DNA from: Streptomyces clavifer
GTDB lineage: Bacteria > Actinomycetota > Actinomycetes > Streptomycetales > Streptomycetaceae
DNA length: 64,000 bases
Direction: 5' to 3'
Assembly: GCA_014651175.1 (NCBI GenBank)
Contig: BMWJ01000004.1
Location: forward strand, 124,001 to 188,000
Shown here: piece after piece, positions 15,987 through 24,816 of the stretch
How the letters are laid out: the number at the start of each line of letters is the position of its first letter
How positions within the stretch are numbered: the stretch's first letter is position 1
Notes under the pieces: model-generated
Told to the model about the DNA's origin: nothing
What the model saw: the letters and a program-made list of their open reading frames with translations, nothing else
Databases searched by the model: none
Program-made: the position numbers and the translations under genes

Positions 15987-16262
15987 GTGGGTGCATACGG
16001 ACCCAGGCTTGGGGTGGTGTGTCGATTGCCCGACGGGGAACAGCGAAATCAGCGGCAGGCCGCGCGCGACGCGCGCGACCTGCCCGACGCGCGGGAGAAC
16101 GTGCCGGACGCGCAGGAGAGTGACGCTGCGCGCCGGAGGCGCCGGGCGCAGTTCCTCCGCGAGCTGCACGAGGCGAAGCAGCTCCGCGACCGGGTCCAGC
16201 CGCGCCGCGCCCGCGCGGCCCGTATGCGCCAACAGATGCGGATGCGTACGTTCCGCTGGTGA
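15987..16262 (+). CDS. Small basic conserved protein (start uncertain)
   Basis: The C-terminal half is strongly protein-like and very basic: [44 protein letters not shown] recall similar 50-80 residue proteins at this place in Streptomyces. GTG 15987 is preceded by GGAGGG with short spacing; GTG at 16014, 16017 and 16101 are alternatives, and third-position GC only becomes typical after about 16060. A nucleic-acid-binding or ribosome-associated role is a guess from charge only. Confidence 0.5.
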   Translation: MGAYGPRLGVVCRLPDGEQRNQRQAARDARDLPDARENVPDAQESDAARRRRRAQFLRELHEAKQLRDRVQPRRARAARMRQQMRMRTFRW

Positions 16263-16478
16263 CCGCCGTCCCCGTGGCCGCCGGACCGGCCCCGGGAGGG
16301 GCGCGGGGGAGCACGGGCCGGCAGCGAATTGCGGAACTGATGGCCGACGCAACGGCCGAAGACGTCTCGCATCGCGCTCGTTTCTGCCACGATGCCGATT
16401 GGGCGGGGCCCAGGGCGGCCGGACCACCGGCTGCCCTCCCGTCGGACCGATTCGCCTATGACCAGTGGGAGAGTCACG

Positions 16479-17033
16479 GTGTACTTCGCCGCACTGCTCG
16501 CGCGCACCGAAGACGGGTGGGAAGCGAGCGATACAGAGCTCGACGATGTCGAAACCCTGTCCGACCTGACTGATCTGGCCCGTGAGGCCTCGATGGACGA
16601 GGACACGGTCCTGGTCTACATCGAGCAGGAGGACGCCTGGTTCGGCGTCATCCGGGTGGACGGTGAGGAGGACCCCCGTATCTACGTCTCGGACGCGTCC
16701 GCCGCCGCCCGCTCCTCGTACGGGGAGATCCTGCTCACCGACGAACTGCTCGGCCGTGAACCAGGGGCCGAGGACGAGATCGCCGCACTGGAGGAACTCG
16801 TCGACCTCGACGGTACGCAGGACGACGACGCCCACGGCCGGGCCGCCCCCGTCGTGGCCGATACCGACCCGGACCACGACCCCGACGCCGTACCGGCGGG
16901 GCCGCTGGGCGAACTCGGGATCCTCACCGACCTCGGGCTGTCCGAGAAGGAGTTGCTGACCCTGCGCACCGACGCGCTGGGGGAGATCGCGGACGCGCTG
17001 GGCGCGGCCGAGGTCCTGGAGTCCGTCCGCTAG
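16479..17033 (+). CDS. tRNA adenosine deaminase-associated protein
   Basis: A 184-residue acidic protein starting VYFAALLARTEDGWEASDTE, with DLTDLAREASMDEDTVLVYI, EQEDAWFGVIRVDGEEDPRI and a C-terminal LTDLGLSEKELLTLRTDALG. It is found immediately upstream of tadA in actinobacteria and named for that position; its function is unproven. GTG 16479 has GGGAG 8 nt upstream; ATG 16458 is the alternative. It ends 9 nt before tadA, so the two are probably one transcript. Confidence 0.85.
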   Translation: MYFAALLARTEDGWEASDTELDDVETLSDLTDLAREASMDEDTVLVYIEQEDAWFGVIRVDGEEDPRIYVSDASAAARSSYGEILLTDELLGREPGAEDEIAALEELVDLDGTQDDDAHGRAAPVVADTDPDHDPDAVPAGPLGELGILTDLGLSEKELLTLRTDALGEIADALGAAEVLESVR

Positions 17034-17543
<510 letters not shown>

Positions 17544-17621
17544 CGCCTCCCGGGCACACACCGGCCGACCGGCGGGAAACGGATTTCGGACCTGGGCCCG
17601 GAATGGTCTAAGCTCTCTCTC

Positions 17622-17706
17622 GGTAGCGTGTCCGAGCGGCCGAAGGAGCTCGCCTCGAAAGCGAGTGTGGGGAAACTCACCGAGGGTTCAAATCCCTCCG
17701 CTACCG
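17622..17706 (+). tRNA. tRNA-Ser (anticodon CGA)
   Basis: The acceptor stem GGTAGCG / CGCTACC closes a class-II tRNA with a long variable arm (GTGTGGGGAAACTCAC). The anticodon loop is CTCGAAA in the stem GCTCGC/GCGAG region, giving CGA, and the T-loop is GGTTCAAATCC. CCA is not encoded. A TCTAAGCT -10-like element lies just upstream at about 17607-17614. Confidence 0.95.
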
Positions 17707-17712
17707 CTCTTA

Positions 17713-17745
17713 CGAAGGGCCCGGCGCATCGCGTCGGGCCCTTCG
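17713..17745 (+). terminator. First hairpin after tRNA-Ser(CGA)
   Basis: CGAAGGGCCCGGC pairs with GTCGGGCCCTTCG around a short loop (one G-T pair near the top), 7 nt after the tRNA. A likely terminator. Confidence 0.85.
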
Positions 17746-17757
17746 AGCGTTCCCGGA

Positions 17758-17800
17758 CACGACTGCGGCCCCGGCTCGGTGAGCCGGGGCCGCAGTCGTG
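17758..17800. terminator. 20-bp perfect hairpin
   Basis: CACGACTGCGGCCCCGGCTC, GGT, then the exact complement. It is very strong and in tandem with the hairpin at 17713. Confidence 0.8.
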
Positions 17801-17819
17801 TGCCGCGTCGTTCGAGGTC

Positions 17820-17856
17820 GGGGGGAGCGGCGTCGGGGGGACAAGCCGCTCCCCCC
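17820..17856. terminator. Third hairpin of the cluster
   Basis: GGGGGGAGCGGC pairs with GCCGCTCCCCCC around a 13-nt loop. From here to 18142 no gene is supported; a TAGAAT -10-like box at 18093-18098 may serve the small membrane protein gene, but no -35 box is clear. Confidence 0.55.
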
Positions 17857-18142
17857 GGTGAGGACGGGACCAGGGGCCCTCGCCGCGGTCGGGGGAAGTC
17901 TCGCGGCGTGGACCTCGGAGAGGTCCTGTCCCTCGGCCCGCGCATTTCTGCCACCTGCACGGGCTCGCTCACCATCCTCCCCCTCGGCAGAAGCCGCACC
18001 TGCGGGCAAAGGGCCCGATTCGACGGGTCCTTGGTCCCTAAGAGTCGTATCAGTGATCGGAAACAGCCCCCGGATACGGCCGTACGTGCGGCTAGAATCA
18101 CCCGACCGCGCAGGTGAGCGAACGGGTGAGGCGAGGGTTGTG

Positions 18143-18304
18143 GTGCAAGCGAAGAAGATCGCGCTCTACTTGATTGTGGTCTTCGTGCTGTACACGATCA
18201 TCACGTCCCCCGCCCGGGCCGCCGATCTCGTCCAAGTCGGGTTCGAAGGCGTGTCGAGTGCCGCCCAGAGCGTCGGGGACTTCATGTCCGAGCTCGTGAA
18301 GTAG
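18143..18304 (+). CDS. Small single-span membrane protein
   Basis: A 53-residue protein VQAKKIALYLIVVFVLYTII, then TSPARAADLVQVGFEGVSSA, then AQSVGDFMSELVK. One membrane helix (about 6-25) is followed by an amphipathic stretch. GTG 18143 or 18140 are equivalent starts with purine-rich GAGGCGAGGG upstream. As I recall it is conserved as a short hypothetical protein in streptomycetes. It precedes the Dabb gene by 10 nt and is probably co-transcribed. Function unknown. Confidence 0.65.
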   Translation: MQAKKIALYLIVVFVLYTIITSPARAADLVQVGFEGVSSAAQSVGDFMSELVK

Positions 18305-18314
18305 GAGAACCCCC

Positions 18315-18608
18315 ATGATCCGCCACCTGGTCCTGTTCAAGCTGAACGACGGCGTCGAACGGGACGATCCGCGGGTCGTCGCAGGGGTGGAGGCCTTCCG
18401 GGAGCTCGGTGGGAGGATTCCCGAGCTGGAGTTCTGGGAGTGCGCCTGGAACATCACCGACCGGCCGATCGCGTACGACTTCGCCATCAACTCGGCGGTC
18501 GCGGACGAGGACGCCCTCACGCGCTACATCGAGCACCCCGACCACCGGGCCGCGGCCGGTCAATGGCGCGCGTTCGCCACTTGGGTGATTGCCGACTACC
18601 CCTTCTGA
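18315..18608 (+). CDS. Dabb (stress-responsive A/B barrel) family protein
   Basis: A 97-residue ferredoxin-like barrel: MIRHLVLFKLNDGVERDDPR, FWECAWNITDRPIAYDFAIN and YIEHPDHRAAAGQWRAFATW. It has the family's first-strand His and the ExPxH segment. Family members form dimers and range from olivetolic-acid-type cyclases to stress proteins of unknown activity. AGGAG lies 8 nt before the ATG. It follows the small membrane protein and ends at a hairpin. Confidence 0.85.
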   Translation: MIRHLVLFKLNDGVERDDPRVVAGVEAFRELGGRIPELEFWECAWNITDRPIAYDFAINSAVADEDALTRYIEHPDHRAAAGQWRAFATWVIADYPF

Positions 18609-18634
18609 CGCGTTCCGGTACCCCGGCCCCGTCG

Positions 18635-18658
18635 GCCCCTCCCCTACGGGAGAGGGGC
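18635..18658 (+). terminator. Terminator after the Dabb gene
   Basis: GCCCCTCCCC, TAC, GGGAGAGGGGC with one mismatch, followed by TCTTCGTC. Confidence 0.75.
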
Positions 18659-18712
18659 TCTTCGTCGCGTTTAAACCGAAATGCCCCCAACACGACTCCA
18701 TGCGGTGCTTGC

Positions 18713-18779
18713 GTCCAGTGGACATGTGTTGTGATGCTATGACCGCTTTTGACGGATGAGTTGACCGTAGTTGACCGCA
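18713..18779 (+). promoter_or_regulatory. Repeat-rich control region upstream of the sigF-like gene
   Basis: An 11-bp palindrome GTCCAGTGGAC at 18713-18723 is followed by three TTGAC repeats at 18749, 18761 and 18771. The last two are tandem decamers, GTTGACCGTA and GTTGACCGCA. Spacing of 12 and 10 bp puts them on one helix face, suggesting a multimeric direct-repeat binder such as a MerR-like BldC-type factor; the identity is inference. Confidence 0.5.
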
Positions 18780-18795
18780 AAGGGGTGGCGACACC

Positions 18796-19653
18796 GTGCC
18801 GGCCAGTACAGCGCCTCAAGTCCCGCCCCAGAACGTCCAGACCGACGAGATCCAGACCGAGACCCCCGACCCCGCCGCGCCCGCCAGGACCCGGGGCGCG
18901 GACACGAGGGCGCTCACCCAGGTGCTGTTCGGCCGGCTCAAGGACCTCGAACCGGGCACCACGGAGCACCACCGGGTGCGGACCGCCCTGATCGAGGCGA
19001 ACCTGCCGCTCGTCCGGTACGCGGCGGCCCGGTTCCGCAGCCGCAACGAGCCGATGGAAGACGTCGTCCAGGTCGGCACCATCGGCCTGATCAACGCCAT
19101 CGACCGCTTCGACCCGGAACGCGGGGTCCAGTTCCCGACGTTCGCCATGCCCACCGTGGTCGGCGAGATCAAGCGCTACTTCCGGGACAACGTACGGACC
19201 GTCCACGTGCCGCGGAGGCTGCACGAGCTCTGGGTCCAGGTCACCGGCGCCACCGAGGACCTGACGACCGCTCACGGCCGCTCACCGACCACGGGCGAGA
19301 TCGCCGAGCGGCTCAGGATCTCCGAGGACGAGGTCCTCGCCTGCATCGAGGCGGGCCGCTCGTACCACGCCACCTCACTGGAGGCCGCCCAGGAGGGTGA
19401 CGGACTGCCCGGACTCCTGGACCGGCTCGGCTACGAGGATCCGGCGCTGGCCGGGGTCGAACACCGCGACCTCGTACGGCACCTGCTCGTCCAGCTGCCC
19501 GAGCGCGAGCAGCGGATCCTGCTGCTGCGCTACTACAACAACCTGACGCAGTCCCAGATCAGCGCCGAGCTGGGCGTCTCCCAGATGCATGTGTCAAGGC
19601 TTCTGGCCAGAAGTTTCGCCCGTCTGCGATCCGCAAACAGGATCGAGGCGTAA
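18796..19653 (+). CDS. sigF: SigB/SigF-family RNA polymerase sigma factor, SigF-like
   Basis: A 285-residue stress/sporulation-type sigma factor. Region 2 is [58 protein letters not shown]; region 3 is [20 protein letters not shown]; region 4 is [40 protein letters not shown]. The start text (VPASTAPQ) and overall sequence match what I recall of Streptomyces SigF, the late sporulation sigma factor. A SigN-like paralogue follows, as at the S. coelicolor sigF-sigN locus. GTG 18796 has AAGGGGTGG upstream. No anti-sigma gene is adjacent. Confidence 0.85.
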   Translation: MPASTAPQVPPQNVQTDEIQTETPDPAAPARTRGADTRALTQVLFGRLKDLEPGTTEHHRVRTALIEANLPLVRYAAARFRSRNEPMEDVVQVGTIGLINAIDRFDPERGVQFPTFAMPTVVGEIKRYFRDNVRTVHVPRRLHELWVQVTGATEDLTTAHGRSPTTGEIAERLRISEDEVLACIEAGRSYHATSLEAAQEGDGLPGLLDRLGYEDPALAGVEHRDLVRHLLVQLPEREQRILLLRYYNNLTQSQISAELGVSQMHVSRLLARSFARLRSANRIEA

Positions 19654-19742
19654 CCGGAACGGGTAGACCCCCTGTAGATGGGTTCCGGAGGCGTAAAAGC
19701 CGTACACCCCCTGTTTCCTGCACAGTTCCACCGCTTACTTGT

Positions 19743-19777
19743 CGACATGTCACTACAGCGTGTTGCCGACATGTGAC
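19743..19777 (+). promoter_or_regulatory. Direct repeats upstream of the sigN-like gene
   Basis: CGACATGTCAC (19743-19753) and CGACATGTGAC (19767-19777) are 24 bp apart. Each contains ACATGT. They lie about 110 nt before the start codon. Candidate activator or repressor sites. Confidence 0.45.
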
Positions 19778-19887
19778 ATTCTGCTGGAACCGCGTTTGCC
19801 GCAGCCCTACCTCCGGTATTCAGGTGGAGGCTGCGTTCCTCCGATGGTCGTGGCCACCGCGACCGTCCGCGACCTCAAGGGGGTGGC

Positions 19888-20754
19888 ATGTCCGCAGAAC
19901 AGGGCAGCTCGAAGGTGCTCACGCTCACGAAGAGCGCACCAGCACCTGCCGTGCTCACCAGCTCATCGGAAGCCATCGATACCCGGACCCTGTCCCGCTC
20001 CCTGTTCCTGCGGCTCGCCGCGCTCGGTCCCGCTTCGGGCCCCGACGGAACGGACAGCCCCGAGCGGGCCTATGTGCGGGACACACTCATCGAGCTCAAC
20101 CTCCCGCTCGTGCGGTACGCGGCGGCGCGGTTCCGGAGCCGCAACGAACCCATGGAGGACATCGTCCAGGTCGGGACGATCGGCCTGATCAAGGCGATCG
20201 ACCGCTTCGACTGTGAACGGGGCGTGGAATTCCCCACGTTCGCGATGCCGACCGTCGTGGGGGAGATCAAGCGCTTCTTCCGCGACACGTCGTGGTCGGT
20301 GCGGGTGCCCCGCCGGCTGCAGGAGCTGCGGCTCGCCCTCACCAAGACCAGCGACGAGCTCGCCCAGAAGCTCGACCGCTCGCCGACCGTGCCGGAGCTG
20401 GCCAAGGCGCTCGGGGTCTCCGAGGAGGACGTGGTCGACGGCCTGGCCGTGGGCAACGCCTACACGGCCTCCTCGCTGGACTCCCCGTCCCCCGAGGACG
20501 AAGGCGGCGAGGGCTCGCTGGCGGACCGTCTGGGGTACGAGGACGCGGCGCTGGAAGGCGTCGAGTACCGGGAGTCCCTGAAGCCGCTGCTGGCCAAACT
20601 CGCCCCGCGCGAGCGGCAGATCATCATGCTGCGCTTCTTCGCCAACATGACCCAGTCGCAGATCGGCGAGGAGGTCGGCATCTCCCAGATGCACGTCTCA
20701 CGGCTGCTGACGCGGACGCTCACCCAGCTCAGGGAAGGGCTCATCGCCGACTGA
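19888..20754 (+). CDS. sigN: SigB/SigF-family RNA polymerase sigma factor, SigN-like
   Basis: A 288-residue paralogue of the preceding gene. Region 2 is almost identical ([40 protein letters not shown]). Region 3 has diverged (SWSVRVPRRLQELRLALTKT), and region 4 ends [20 protein letters not shown]. The opening MSAEQGSSKVLTLTKS fits SigN, a sporulation-related sigma factor encoded beside sigF in S. coelicolor. ATG 19888 has AAGGGGGTGG upstream. The 234-nt gap from sigF holds its own repeats, so it is probably transcribed separately. Confidence 0.8.
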   Translation: MSAEQGSSKVLTLTKSAPAPAVLTSSSEAIDTRTLSRSLFLRLAALGPASGPDGTDSPERAYVRDTLIELNLPLVRYAAARFRSRNEPMEDIVQVGTIGLIKAIDRFDCERGVEFPTFAMPTVVGEIKRFFRDTSWSVRVPRRLQELRLALTKTSDELAQKLDRSPTVPELAKALGVSEEDVVDGLAVGNAYTASSLDSPSPEDEGGEGSLADRLGYEDAALEGVEYRESLKPLLAKLAPRERQIIMLRFFANMTQSQIGEEVGISQMHVSRLLTRTLTQLREGLIAD

Positions 20755-20793
20755 CCCGACCGACCCGACCCGGTTCACCGACGCACGTCCCGT

Positions 20794-20839
20794 CCCGTCG
20801 GCCGATCCGGTGCGGCGGGGCGCCGGATCGGCCGACGGG
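20794..20839. terminator. Terminator after the sigN-like gene
   Basis: A perfect 17-bp stem, CCCGTCGGCCGATCCGG and its complement, with a 12-nt loop, between convergent genes. No gene is supported between 20755 and 21108. Confidence 0.88.
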
Positions 20840-20957
20840 GCACCTCGATCACCGCCCCGGCGGCCGCGCCGCGCACGGGCGGTACGGCAGCACACCGGCG
20901 CGGACCCGAGGACCCGCGTACCCGTACGGACCGGGGCGGGCGCCCCCGGAACCGACT

Positions 20958-20995
20958 CAGCCGCTCCGCGCCGGAGATCCGGTGCGGAGCGGCTG
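20958..20995. terminator. Second hairpin in the sigN downstream gap
   Basis: CAGCCGCTCCGC pairs with GCGGAGCGGCTG and the loop contains CCGGAGATCCGG, itself a hairpin. It may end the minus-strand gene at 21109 or be a second barrier. Confidence 0.55.
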
Positions 20996-21108
20996 CGCGG
21001 GGCGGCGCGCGCCGTGTGGGCGGACGCCTGGCGGGTCCCGGTCCGCTGCTGCGCGGGCCCGGGGGCTTCACCGCCGTAGGAGTCGGAGTGACGGGGACGT
21101 GGCCTCGG

Positions 21109-21324
21109 TCAGCGGAGCGCGAGCCAGGCGACGGCGCCGAGGACGACGATGACCGCGACGACGGCCACGATCACCCCGGTCTTCGGTCCGGACGAGGTCG
21201 CGGCCGGCTGCTGCCTGCGCTGCGGCTCGCCGTCGTCGACGAACGCGCGGAACATCTGCGTGCTGCCCGCCGGGTCGTGAGTGCCCTCGGGGCCCGGCTG
21301 AGGGGCGTGGGGGTTGTGTGCCAT
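21109..21324 (-). CDS. Small tail-anchored membrane protein
   Basis: A 71-residue protein MAHNPHAPQPGPEGTHDPAG, with STQMFRAFVDDGEPQRR and a C-terminal helix (TGVIVAVVAVIVVLGAVAWL). A soluble N-terminus with a C-terminal anchor predicts a membrane-tethered cytoplasmic peptide. No family is recognised. Between its start and 21574 no gene is supported on either strand; the gap is divergent promoter space shared with the MarR gene. Confidence 0.7.
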   Translation of the reverse strand: MAHNPHAPQPGPEGTHDPAGSTQMFRAFVDDGEPQRRQQPAATSSGPKTGVIVAVVAVIVVLGAVAWLALR

Positions 21325-21574
21325 GGCCCGGACACTAGCGAACTCGACGGAACGGCCCAACCCCCGGGTCCGCAGCGGGTGATGCGCCGACACGGCACCC
21401 GCCGGCCCTCCACCCCTCCGCGGAGGCCCTTCCCACCGCCTGAACGAGAGGGCCGGGCACCCGTGCACTGTGCCCGGGAACACATCCGCCGCAGGTCACC
21501 CCCCTGTGCGCTGGGCGCTTGACCGGGAGCCTACGGAGCCTTTTCGCTTCCTTTACTTATGCAAGGGGCATTTC

Positions 21575-21619
21575 GTTTGCCTGTAGCAACCAACGGCTTC
21601 TATCGTTGCCCTAAGCAAC
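21575..21619 (+). promoter_or_regulatory. Promoter with two MarR-type operators
   Basis: A -35-like TTGCCT (21577-21582) and -10-like TATCGT (21601-21606) are 18 bp apart. Two related inverted repeats overlap them: GTTTGCCTGTAGCAAC (21575-21590) over the -35, and GTTGCCCTAAGCAAC (21605-21619, perfect 5-bp arms) at the start site. A GCAA half-site occurs at 21561. This fits autorepression by the MarR protein encoded next. Confidence 0.7.
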
Positions 21620-21650
21620 AAGATGACCCGGAGACGATCCTGGAGGGCCG

Positions 21651-22163
21651 GTGGCCGCACGGAGCCAGTACGAAGAACTGGCCCGGCAGCTCAGCGCCGT
21701 CGGAGCCGTCAAAAGGGGCCTCGCCCGCATCCTGCCGGCCACGTGCCCCGGGGGGTCGGCCACGGTGCTGATGCTGCTGGCCAAGTACGGCGAGATGCGC
21801 ATCACCCGGCTGGCCGAGCTCCTGGCCGTGGACATGTCGGTGACCAGCCGGCATGTGGCACACACGGTGGAGAGCGGCTGGATCGAGCGGTTCCCGGACC
21901 CGGCGGACAAGCGGTCCCGCATCCTGCGGCTGACCCCCGCGGGGGACGAACTGATCGACGACCTGACCCGGCGGACGACCGAGATGTTCGCTCACCACCT
22001 CACCGACTGGTCCGACGACGAGGTCGGACGCCTCAACGCGTTGCTGTCCCGGCTGCGCGACAGCTTCTCCTGCCGCGGCTCCGGTGGATGCGTCCCCGGG
22101 AAGCACAGCGGCGACTGCCGCGCCGGGCAAGCCGACGACTCGTACACCCGTACACCCGAGTAA
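21651..22163 (+). CDS. MarR family transcriptional regulator
   Basis: A 170-residue winged-helix repressor: SATVLMLLAKYGEMRITRLA, ELLAVDMSVTSRHVAHTVES, GWIERFPDPADKRSRILRLT. The wing has the conserved D-x-R-S/R motif (ADKRSR). The C-terminal 30 residues (CRGSGGCVPGKHSGDC) hold four cysteines, unusual for MarR, and could sense oxidants or metal; this is inference. GTG 21651 follows the operator-bearing promoter. The MFS gene begins 23 nt after its stop, so they form an operon and the ligand is probably an exported drug. Confidence 0.88.
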   Translation: MAARSQYEELARQLSAVGAVKRGLARILPATCPGGSATVLMLLAKYGEMRITRLAELLAVDMSVTSRHVAHTVESGWIERFPDPADKRSRILRLTPAGDELIDDLTRRTTEMFAHHLTDWSDDEVGRLNALLSRLRDSFSCRGSGGCVPGKHSGDCRAGQADDSYTRTPE

Positions 22164-22186
22164 CAGAAGCAAAGACAAGGAACTCC

Positions 22187-24685
22187 ATGGCTACGACCAC
22201 ACCAACCGGTGTGCGGGGCGGCCACGCCAAGCACGGGGCGTCCGAAGCCCCCGACGGCACGCCGATGACACACCGGCAGATCATGGAAGCGCTGACCGGG
22301 CTGCTGCTCGGCATGTTCGTCGCGATCCTCTCGTCGACGGTCGTTTCCAACGCCCTGCCGGAAATCATTTCCGACCTCGGCGGCGGACAGAGCGCCTACA
22401 CCTGGGTCGTGACGGCCTCGCTGCTGGCCATGACCGCCACCACCCCCCTGTGGGGCAAGCTCTCCGACCTGTTCAGCAAGAAGCTGCTGGTCCAGATAGC
22501 CCTGATCATCTATGTGCTCGGCTCGATCGTGGCCGGTCTGTCGACCAGCAGCGGCATGCTCATCGCCTGCCGCGTCGTGCAGGGCATCGGCGTCGGCGGC
22601 CTCTCCGCCCTCGCCCAGATCGTGATGGCCGCGATGATCTCCCCGCGCGAGCGCGGGCGCTACAGCGGCTACCTCGGCGCGGTCTTCGCCGTCGCCACCG
22701 TGGGCGGCCCGCTCCTCGGGGGCGTCATCACCGACACCAGCTGGATGGGCTGGCGCTGGTGCTTCTACGTGGGTGTGCCGTTCGCGGTCATCGCCCTGGT
22801 CGTGCTCCAGAAGACCCTGAAGCTCCCGGTCGTCAAGCGTGAGGTCAAGGTCGACTGGTCGGGCGCGTTCTTCATCAGCGCCGCCGTCTCCCTGCTGCTG
22901 CTCTGGGTGACCTTCGCGGGCGACAAGTACGACTGGATCTCCTGGCAGACGTACACGATGCTCGGCGGCACCGTCGCCCTCATCGCGCTCTTCCTGCTCA
23001 TCGAGTCCAGGGCCAGTGAGCCGATCATCCCGCTGCGCCTGTTCCGCAACCGCACCATCACGCTGGCCTCGGTCGCCTCGCTGTTCGTCGGCATCGCGAT
23101 GTTCGCGGGCACCGTCTTCTTCAGCCAGTACTTCCAGCTGGCGCGCGACAAGTCGCCCACGATGTCGGGCGTCATGACGATCCCGATGATCGCCGGCCTG
23201 TTCCTCTCCTCGACCGTCTCCGGACAGGTCATCACCAAGACCGGCCGCTGGAAGGCCTGGCTGGTCAGCGGCGGCTTCCTGGTCACGGCGGGGCTCGGCA
23301 TGCTCGGCACCATCCGGTACGACACCGAGTACTGGCACATCGCGGTCTTCATGTTCGTGATGGGTCTCGGCATCGGCATGATGATGCAGAACCTGGTCCT
23401 CGCCACGCAGAACCAGGTCGCTCCCGCCGACCTCGGCGCGGCCAGCTCCGTCGTCACGTTCTTCCGTTCGCTCGGTGGCGCCATCGGCGTCTCGGCCCTG
23501 GGCGCCGTGATGGCCAACCGCGTCACCCACTACGTCAAGGACGGGCTCGCCGACCTCGGCCCCGAGGGCGCCGCGTTCGGTCACGGGGGTACCGGCGGCG
23601 GGGGCATCCCCGACCTGGACAAGCTCCCCGCCCCGTTCCGCACGGTCGTGGAGATGGCCTACGGCCACGGTGTCGGCGACGTCTTCCTCTACGCCGCACC
23701 GGCCGCGCTCGTCGCCTTCATCGTGACGATCTTCATCAAGGAGGTCGCCCTGAAGACGAACGCCGGCAACGACAAGGCCGGCGCCGAGGCGCCCGCCGCG
23801 GAGAACGCCACGGCTGCCCCGGGCACCGCCGCACTCGTCGCCGAGGGAACGGCCGGGGTCACCTCGGTCGGCGCCCCGGAGACCGCGGACACTCCGGACA
23901 CCCTGGTCACGACGTTGCAGGGCACCCCCGTACGGGGTGTGGTGCGCGGTGCCGAGGGCGCACCCGTCGCCCGGGCGGCCGTCACGCTGATCTCGCTGGG
24001 CGGCCGGCAGCTGGGGCGTTCCGTCGCCCGGGCCGACGGCGGCTACGTGCTGGACGCGCCGGGTTCCGGCTCGTACGTCCTGATCGCGTCCGCCGACGGC
24101 TTCCAGCCGCAGGCGTCCACCGTGGTCGTCGGCGAGGAGCCGCTGGCGTACGACATCCTGCTCGCCGGTACGAGTGGTCTCGCGGGGACCGTGCGGACCG
24201 CGGAGGGCGGCAGCCCGGTCGAGGGCGCGATGGTCCTCGTGACCGACGTGCGCGGCGACGTGCTCGCCACCGGCTCCTCCGGTGCCACGGGCGAGTTCGC
24301 CTTCGGTGAGCTCGTCCCCGGCGCCGTGACCGTGGCCGTGACGGCCGCGGGCTACCGTCCGCTGGCCCTGCCGGTGGAGATCGGCGGCCAGGGTGTCACC
24401 CGGGTCGACGCCGCGCTGGAGTCCGGTGCGCTCGTGAAGGGCGTCGTCCGGGCGGGTACCGGCCGGGCACCGCTGTCCGACGCACGCGTCACGCTGATCG
24501 ACGCGGCCGGCAACGTGGTCGCCACCTCCACGACCGGGGAGGACGGCGTGTACGCCTTCACCGACCTGGACGCGGGCGAGTACTCGGTCGTCGCGACCGG
24601 CTATCCGCCGGTGGCCGGTTCGCTGACCGTGACCGGCGCCGGAGTCGACGGCCACGACATCGAGCTCGCCCACCCGGGCGCGTAG
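22187..24685 (+). CDS. DHA2-type MFS drug exporter with three C-terminal carboxypeptidase-regulatory-like domains
   Basis: An 832-residue fusion. Residues about 27-545 are a 14-helix drug:H+ antiporter: LLGMFVAILSSTVVSNALPE (motif D1), LWGKLSDLFSKKLL (motif A) and AVFAVATVGGPLLGGVITDT (motif C). After a long Ala-rich linker (about 545-585) come three Ig-like carboxypeptidase-regulatory-like repeats (about 585-662, 663-741, 742-830). Each runs from a GxVxxxxGxP strand to a GxYVLxAxGY-type end: SGSYVLIASADGFQPQ, PGAVTVAVTAAGYRP, AGEYSVVATGYPPVAGS. Usual DHA2 exporters lack this tail. ATG 22187 follows AAGACAAGGAA. It lies in a MarR-MFS-YceI cluster whose third gene starts with the same type of domain. 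Confidence 0.9.
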   Translation: MATTTPTGVRGGHAKHGASEAPDGTPMTHRQIMEALTGLLLGMFVAILSSTVVSNALPEIISDLGGGQSAYTWVVTASLLAMTATTPLWGKLSDLFSKKLLVQIALIIYVLGSIVAGLSTSSGMLIACRVVQGIGVGGLSALAQIVMAAMISPRERGRYSGYLGAVFAVATVGGPLLGGVITDTSWMGWRWCFYVGVPFAVIALVVLQKTLKLPVVKREVKVDWSGAFFISAAVSLLLLWVTFAGDKYDWISWQTYTMLGGTVALIALFLLIESRASEPIIPLRLFRNRTITLASVASLFVGIAMFAGTVFFSQYFQLARDKSPTMSGVMTIPMIAGLFLSSTVSGQVITKTGRWKAWLVSGGFLVTAGLGMLGTIRYDTEYWHIAVFMFVMGLGIGMMMQNLVLATQNQVAPADLGAASSVVTFFRSLGGAIGVSALGAVMANRVTHYVKDGLADLGPEGAAFGHGGTGGGGIPDLDKLPAPFRTVVEMAYGHGVGDVFLYAAPAALVAFIVTIFIKEVALKTNAGNDKAGAEAPAAENATAAPGTAALVAEGTAGVTSVGAPETADTPDTLVTTLQGTPVRGVVRGAEGAPVARAAVTLISLGGRQLGRSVARADGGYVLDAPGSGSYVLIASADGFQPQASTVVVGEEPLAYDILLAGTSGLAGTVRTAEGGSPVEGAMVLVTDVRGDVLATGSSGATGEFAFGELVPGAVTVAVTAAGYRPLALPVEIGGQGVTRVDAALESGALVKGVVRAGTGRAPLSDARVTLIDAAGNVVATSTTGEDGVYAFTDLDAGEYSVVATGYPPVAGSLTVTGAGVDGHDIELAHPGA

Positions 24686-24759
24686 ACACACGGAAGATCC
24701 ACATAGACCCCTGGCGGAACAGCGCTCCCAGCGGAGAGGCTGTGCCCGTCGGCGGAAAT

Positions 24760-24816
24760 GGGCCCCGCGGTGGGAACGGCAGGCAGGGGACGGCCTGCCG
24801 TTCCCACCCGGGGCCC
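24760..24816 (+). terminator. Terminator after the MFS gene
   Basis: A 24-bp stem with one bulge: GGGCCCCG then GTGGGAACGGCAGGC, with the complementary strand after an 8-nt loop. It separates the MFS gene from the YceI gene, which therefore needs its own promoter or read-through. Confidence 0.88.
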
